Positions 28,934-32,066 of a DNA stretch of 32,066 bases are shown here, in pieces. The stretch lies in the NCBI GenBank assembly GCA_943333505.2, contig CALQTN020000047.1, forward strand, positions 1-32,066. The letters run 5' to 3'. The notes under the pieces were generated by a model that was not told the origin of the DNA, ran no database searches, and worked only from the letters and a program-made list of their open reading frames with translations. Position numbers and translations under genes: made by a program. The DNA is from Asaia bogorensis (GTDB lineage Bacteria > Pseudomonadota > Alphaproteobacteria > Acetobacterales > Acetobacteraceae). The stretch's first letter is position 1, and each line of letters opens with the position of its first letter.

Positions 28934-31894
28934 GTGAGCACCCTTCGCACCCGGCTTCGTCGTCTGGCTTGGGCGGTCCCGACCGGGCTGGTCGCCAGCC
29001 TGTTGCTCGCGGCCTGGCTGGTGCCACTTGCGCTTGACTGGAACCAGTATCGCCAGACTGTGGCAGGGCTCGCGTCGCGCACCCTGGGCCGGGGCGTTAT
29101 CATCGACGGGCCGATCGTGCTGCGATTGCTGCCCGAGCCGTCGCTCATCGCCGGCAAGATCAGCTTGTCCGATCAGGATAGCCAGGGCGTGCTGGTGTCG
29201 GCGCGCGAATTGCGGCTGCGCCTGGGGTTGTGGCCGTTAGTGTCCGGCCATATCGACGCCCGTGAACTGGTGCTGATCGGCGCCGATATCAGCATGCCAT
29301 GGCCGTCTGGCGGGGAGATCCTGCTGGCGCATCGCCCGGACTGGCTGTCAGGCCTTGCAGCGCGGATCGACGCGAGCCGCATCACGGTTGGTGATGTTGT
29401 TCTCAATGACGTCAAGGCCACGATCGCCACCGACCCTGACAGTGGCTTTTATGCTTTGGCCGGTACCATGCGGGCGCCGAACCTGCGCACAGGCGCCGCC
29501 GACAAACCAGATACCATGCGCTTCACCGGCAGATTGCTGCCGGCCGGGGCGGATGGTGTGGCGGGGCTCGATCTCACCGTCGAGACTGTCAGCGGTTCGC
29601 CGGCCAGCATGACGATGTCCGCCCAGATTGCCCCAGATGGCACGGCAAGCGGACGGATCAGCGCGAAAGGCGCGGACCTGTCGCGGTTGGCCGCGACCTC
29701 CGCAGTGCCGTTCAGACTTGAAGGTCGGTTCAGTTTCGCTGATGGCTTCGCGGTCGCCGACGCGCTGGTCGGCGACGTTGCCGGCACTCCGTTCCGCGGC
29801 GCCCTGTCGCTGCGCCTCGCCGCCCGCCCCCGGATTGATGCCGCGATCACCAGTGCGCGGCTCGATCTCGACTTGTGGGCGCCGGCATTGCGGCAGCTCG
29901 CCGATAGCGGCGTGCCGGGATGGCTGGGCTTCGGGCTCGATCTCTCGGTCGAAGCGGCGAGCTTTGAGGGTGGGGTGCTCCGCCAACTGCGCCTGGCGCT
30001 CGATTTCGATACTGCCGGCGCGCTGTTGCGCGAAGCCCGTGCCATCCTGCCGGGGGAGGCGGCGCTCAGCCTTGCCGGACGGATGTTGCCGGCCAATCCG
30101 GATTTCGCTGATGCGCCGCGTTTTGTCGGCACGGCGGAGCTTGCCGCCCCCGACTTGCGGACCACTCTGGCCTGGGCAAGCCGGGCTGGATTGAAATTGC
30201 TGGATAATTTACCGGCCAACGTGATGCACGCCGCGACTTTGCGTGGCGACCTCCAGCTGGCCCCGCGGCAGGCACGGATGACCAAGCTGCAAGGCCGCCT
30301 CGATACGGCCGCCATCAGCGGCGAATTCGGTTTGCGGCTCGGTAAGCGTCCGGTGGTGATCGCCACTCTCGCGCTTGATCGCCTGACACTCGATCCGTGG
30401 ATCGTGCCGTGGTGGTCGGGGCCATGGCCCTCCCTCGCCAGTTTGGCGCGCGGTGTGGACGGGTTGGATATCGATCTGCAACTCAGCGCCGACGTCGCGA
30501 TGCTGGGTGCGGTCAGGTTGGAGCCTTTCAGCCTCGGGGTCACCAGTACTCAAGGCAAATTTTCGCTCGATCGGCTCGCCTTCGACGGCCAAGGCGTGAA
30601 GCTCGCCGCGTCAGGCGGATTGCTGGATGGCACAAGGCTGGTGGACGTCGCCTTGGACGTGCGCGCGGCAGATGCCAGCGCGCTCGCAGCCCTGGCACCG
30701 GCTTCGGCGCGTGAGGGTCTTGACCGGCTGGCGACCCTGCTGCGCGCGCCGCTCGCGGTCAGTCTGCAAGGTGCCGGGCTCATCGATGGTTTTGGCTTCA
30801 AGCTGATCGGCGATCTCGGCGATTTGCACGTCGAGGCGCAGCCCACAGTGAATTTTTCCGCCGAAACCTGGAATGCGCGCCTCGCGCTCCGCCACCCCGG
30901 TGCGCCGAGATTGGCGGCCCAGCTTGGCCTCGATCGCGCCGGCAGTTGGCTGGGCGACGGATCGTTCAGCGTGGTCAGCCAGCTTGCGGTGACCCCGGCC
31001 CGGATTGCCGCCGATGCGATCGAGTTGGTGGCCGGTGGATTGCGCATGGCCGGCAAGCTCGATCTTGCGCTTGGCGACCCCCCCCGCGTTACCGGCCGGG
31101 TGAAGGTTGAGACCCTGCCTTTGCCGTTGCCGCAACCGCGCGCGCCAGATCCCTTGCCGCTGTCAGCGCTCACGGGATGGGACGCTGAAATTCAGATCGA
31201 TGCCGGCCAGGTGACGGCGGGCCTGTCGACCCTGATGGAAAAAGCCCGGGCAACTGTGGTTCTGCAGGCGCAGAAACTCTCGGTAAAAGGCCTCGCGGCG
31301 ACTGTTGCGGGTGGCAGTCTGATCGCCGAGGCCCGCATCGATGCGACCGCCAACCCGCCGGCTTTCGCGCTCGACGCGACGTTAACCGGGGCCTCGATCG
31401 GGGCCGCCTTGTTTGACCAGGCGCTGGATGTCGGACGCGGCACCACCGACGCCCGGGTGGTGGTGCAGGCGACCGGCTATGCGCCGGCGGCGCTGCTGGC
31501 GAGCCTTACCGGTACAATTGCCGCGACCATCCGCGACGGCGAGCTGATCGGGATCAACCTTCCCGAATTGCGCGATGATTTCGCCGAACCGCGCATTACC
31601 GCCGCGCTAACCTCGGGACGATCCAACTTCGATCAACTGACCTTGCGCGCCGCAGTCGATCACGGGCTGCTGAACCTGACCCAGGCGACGCTGTCGGCGC
31701 CGGCTGGATCGATCCAGGGCACCGGGATGTTTGATCTGATGGCAGAGCGCGTGGCGCTGCATTTTGACGTGGTGCCAGCGGGCACCGACCCACCCAAGAT
31801 GGGGCTGCGCTGGACCGGCAGTTTCGAGGTCCTGACCCCAGTGCCGGAACTGGCGGGCCTGACGCGATGGCGCGCGCAACGTCCGCCTGGTTGA
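28934..31894 (+). CDS. AsmA-family envelope protein
   Basis: A 986-aa protein from a GTG at 28934, which has AGGTGGGTGG just upstream; a GTG at 28892 would add 14 residues. A basic N-terminus and one membrane helix (residues about 11-32) lead into the AsmA N-terminal motif (L-D-W-N-Q-Y-R, then G-R-G-V-I-I-D-G-P-I-V-L-R-L-L-P-E-P). A long beta-rich periplasmic body follows, with the C-terminal AsmA region (V-V-V-Q-A-T-G, G-T-I-A-A-T-I-R-D-G-E-L-I-G-I-N-L). AsmA/TamB-type proteins are bridge-like and are linked to lipid transport between the membranes and outer-membrane assembly. It follows the RNase D gene by about 50 bases and may share its transcript. The frame is complete. Confidence 0.9.
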   Translation: MSTLRTRLRRLAWAVPTGLVASLLLAAWLVPLALDWNQYRQTVAGLASRTLGRGVIIDGPIVLRLLPEPSLIAGKISLSDQDSQGVLVSARELRLRLGLWPLVSGHIDARELVLIGADISMPWPSGGEILLAHRPDWLSGLAARIDASRITVGDVVLNDVKATIATDPDSGFYALAGTMRAPNLRTGAADKPDTMRFTGRLLPAGADGVAGLDLTVETVSGSPASMTMSAQIAPDGTASGRISAKGADLSRLAATSAVPFRLEGRFSFADGFAVADALVGDVAGTPFRGALSLRLAARPRIDAAITSARLDLDLWAPALRQLADSGVPGWLGFGLDLSVEAASFEGGVLRQLRLALDFDTAGALLREARAILPGEAALSLAGRMLPANPDFADAPRFVGTAELAAPDLRTTLAWASRAGLKLLDNLPANVMHAATLRGDLQLAPRQARMTKLQGRLDTAAISGEFGLRLGKRPVVIATLALDRLTLDPWIVPWWSGPWPSLASLARGVDGLDIDLQLSADVAMLGAVRLEPFSLGVTSTQGKFSLDRLAFDGQGVKLAASGGLLDGTRLVDVALDVRAADASALAALAPASAREGLDRLATLLRAPLAVSLQGAGLIDGFGFKLIGDLGDLHVEAQPTVNFSAETWNARLALRHPGAPRLAAQLGLDRAGSWLGDGSFSVVSQLAVTPARIAADAIELVAGGLRMAGKLDLALGDPPRVTGRVKVETLPLPLPQPRAPDPLPLSALTGWDAEIQIDAGQVTAGLSTLMEKARATVVLQAQKLSVKGLAATVAGGSLIAEARIDATANPPAFALDATLTGASIGAALFDQALDVGRGTTDARVVVQATGYAPAALLASLTGTIAATIRDGELIGINLPELRDDFAEPRITAALTSGRSNFDQLTLRAAVDHGLLNLTQATLSAPAGSIQGTGMFDLMAERVALHFDVVPAGTDPPKMGLRWTGSFEVLTPVPELAGLTRWRAQRPPG

Positions 31895-31969
31895 AACGTT
31901 TTTGTAGCAAGACCTTGGTTAAAGACTGGTCCACCGGAAAGGGAACAGTTTTTGTCCCCCGGCGCCATT

Positions 31970-32066
31970 TTAGGTCGGGCGGAATTTAATCCAGGCGCTT
32001 TCAGCCAGCTTCCCTCGGACGCGGTCGATTTGGCCGTGCCCGAGGGACGGTCTGGCGTTCGGCGAA
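31970..32066 (-). CDS. Possible C-terminal end of a minus-strand gene
   Basis: Reading leftwards from the window edge, one frame stays open for about 31 codons and ends at TAA (31972-31970) after R-V-R-G-K-L-A-E-S-A-W-I-K-F-R-P-T. The residue mix is plausible for a protein end, but the stretch is too short to identify and a chance frame is possible. Between the AsmA stop (31894) and here I see no other gene; GGGAACA/TGTCCC near 31941-31958 is only a weak inverted repeat. Confidence 0.22.
   Translation of the reverse strand, partial: SPNARPSLGHGQIDRVRGKLAESAWIKFRPT

Noticed and set aside
29449-30543. Minus-strand frame of 364 codons inside the AsmA gene
   Set aside because: Ser/Arg/Ala-rich antisense frame. 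The AsmA reading frame is complete and family-like.
31895-32066. Second insertion-sequence end at the right edge
   Set aside because: The stretch has a weak inverted repeat and a short open frame, but nothing I can match to an IS family.

Overview
The window is GC-rich bacterial chromosome, most likely from an alphaproteobacterium (Rhodospirillales/Acetobacteraceae-like). The case rests on an IF-3 with the alphaproteobacterial N-terminal style, a short RNase D without HRDC domains, an NDUFA9-like SDR, a DUF2059 protein, and an IS630-type transposase start of a kind common in these bacteria. The organism assignment is inference; no rRNA gene is present.

Bases 1-7765: the outer end of an IS630-family insertion sequence (transposase start codon at 55, reading leftwards off the window) abuts a giant repeat-built surface or secreted protein. 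The giant reading frame runs in frame into the IS end and has no credible start, so its true 5' part was cut off by the element or lies beyond it.

Bases 7797-13721: four tightly packed genes follow on the same strand. They are a TolC-like outer-membrane lipoprotein, a small HlyD-type adaptor with a signal peptide, a GAF-domain/HlyD fusion, and a PqqD-like/M50 metalloprotease/HlyD fusion. No ATPase or permease is encoded. This looks like an envelope-spanning export machine in which an M50 membrane protease stands where a type I ABC exporter would be expected, with the giant protein as the probable client. It is the most interesting system in the window.

Bases 13777-18226: an accessory-looking stretch holds an unrecognised small membrane protein, an unrecognised 930-aa exported coiled-coil protein, and a toxin-antitoxin pair (RelE/ParE-type toxin first, HTH antitoxin second). 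A palindrome lies exactly between the -35 and -10 of the toxin promoter.

Bases 18227-22916 (minus strand): a probable operon runs GT4 glycosyltransferase, GT9 heptosyltransferase-like enzyme, thrS, infC. infC apparently starts at AUA and ends in a clear intrinsic terminator.

Bases 22961-31894: housekeeping and envelope genes. These are an alpha/beta hydrolase, an SDR (convergent with 3' overlap), a TPR protein, a glutathione S-transferase, a DUF2059 exported protein, an NDUFA9-like SDR, tRNA-Leu(CAG) with its own promoter and a leader hairpin, RNase D and a large AsmA-family protein. No CRISPR array, rRNA or replication origin was seen. No stretch longer than 300 bases lacks a gene or element; the largest gene-free gap is about 250 bases.
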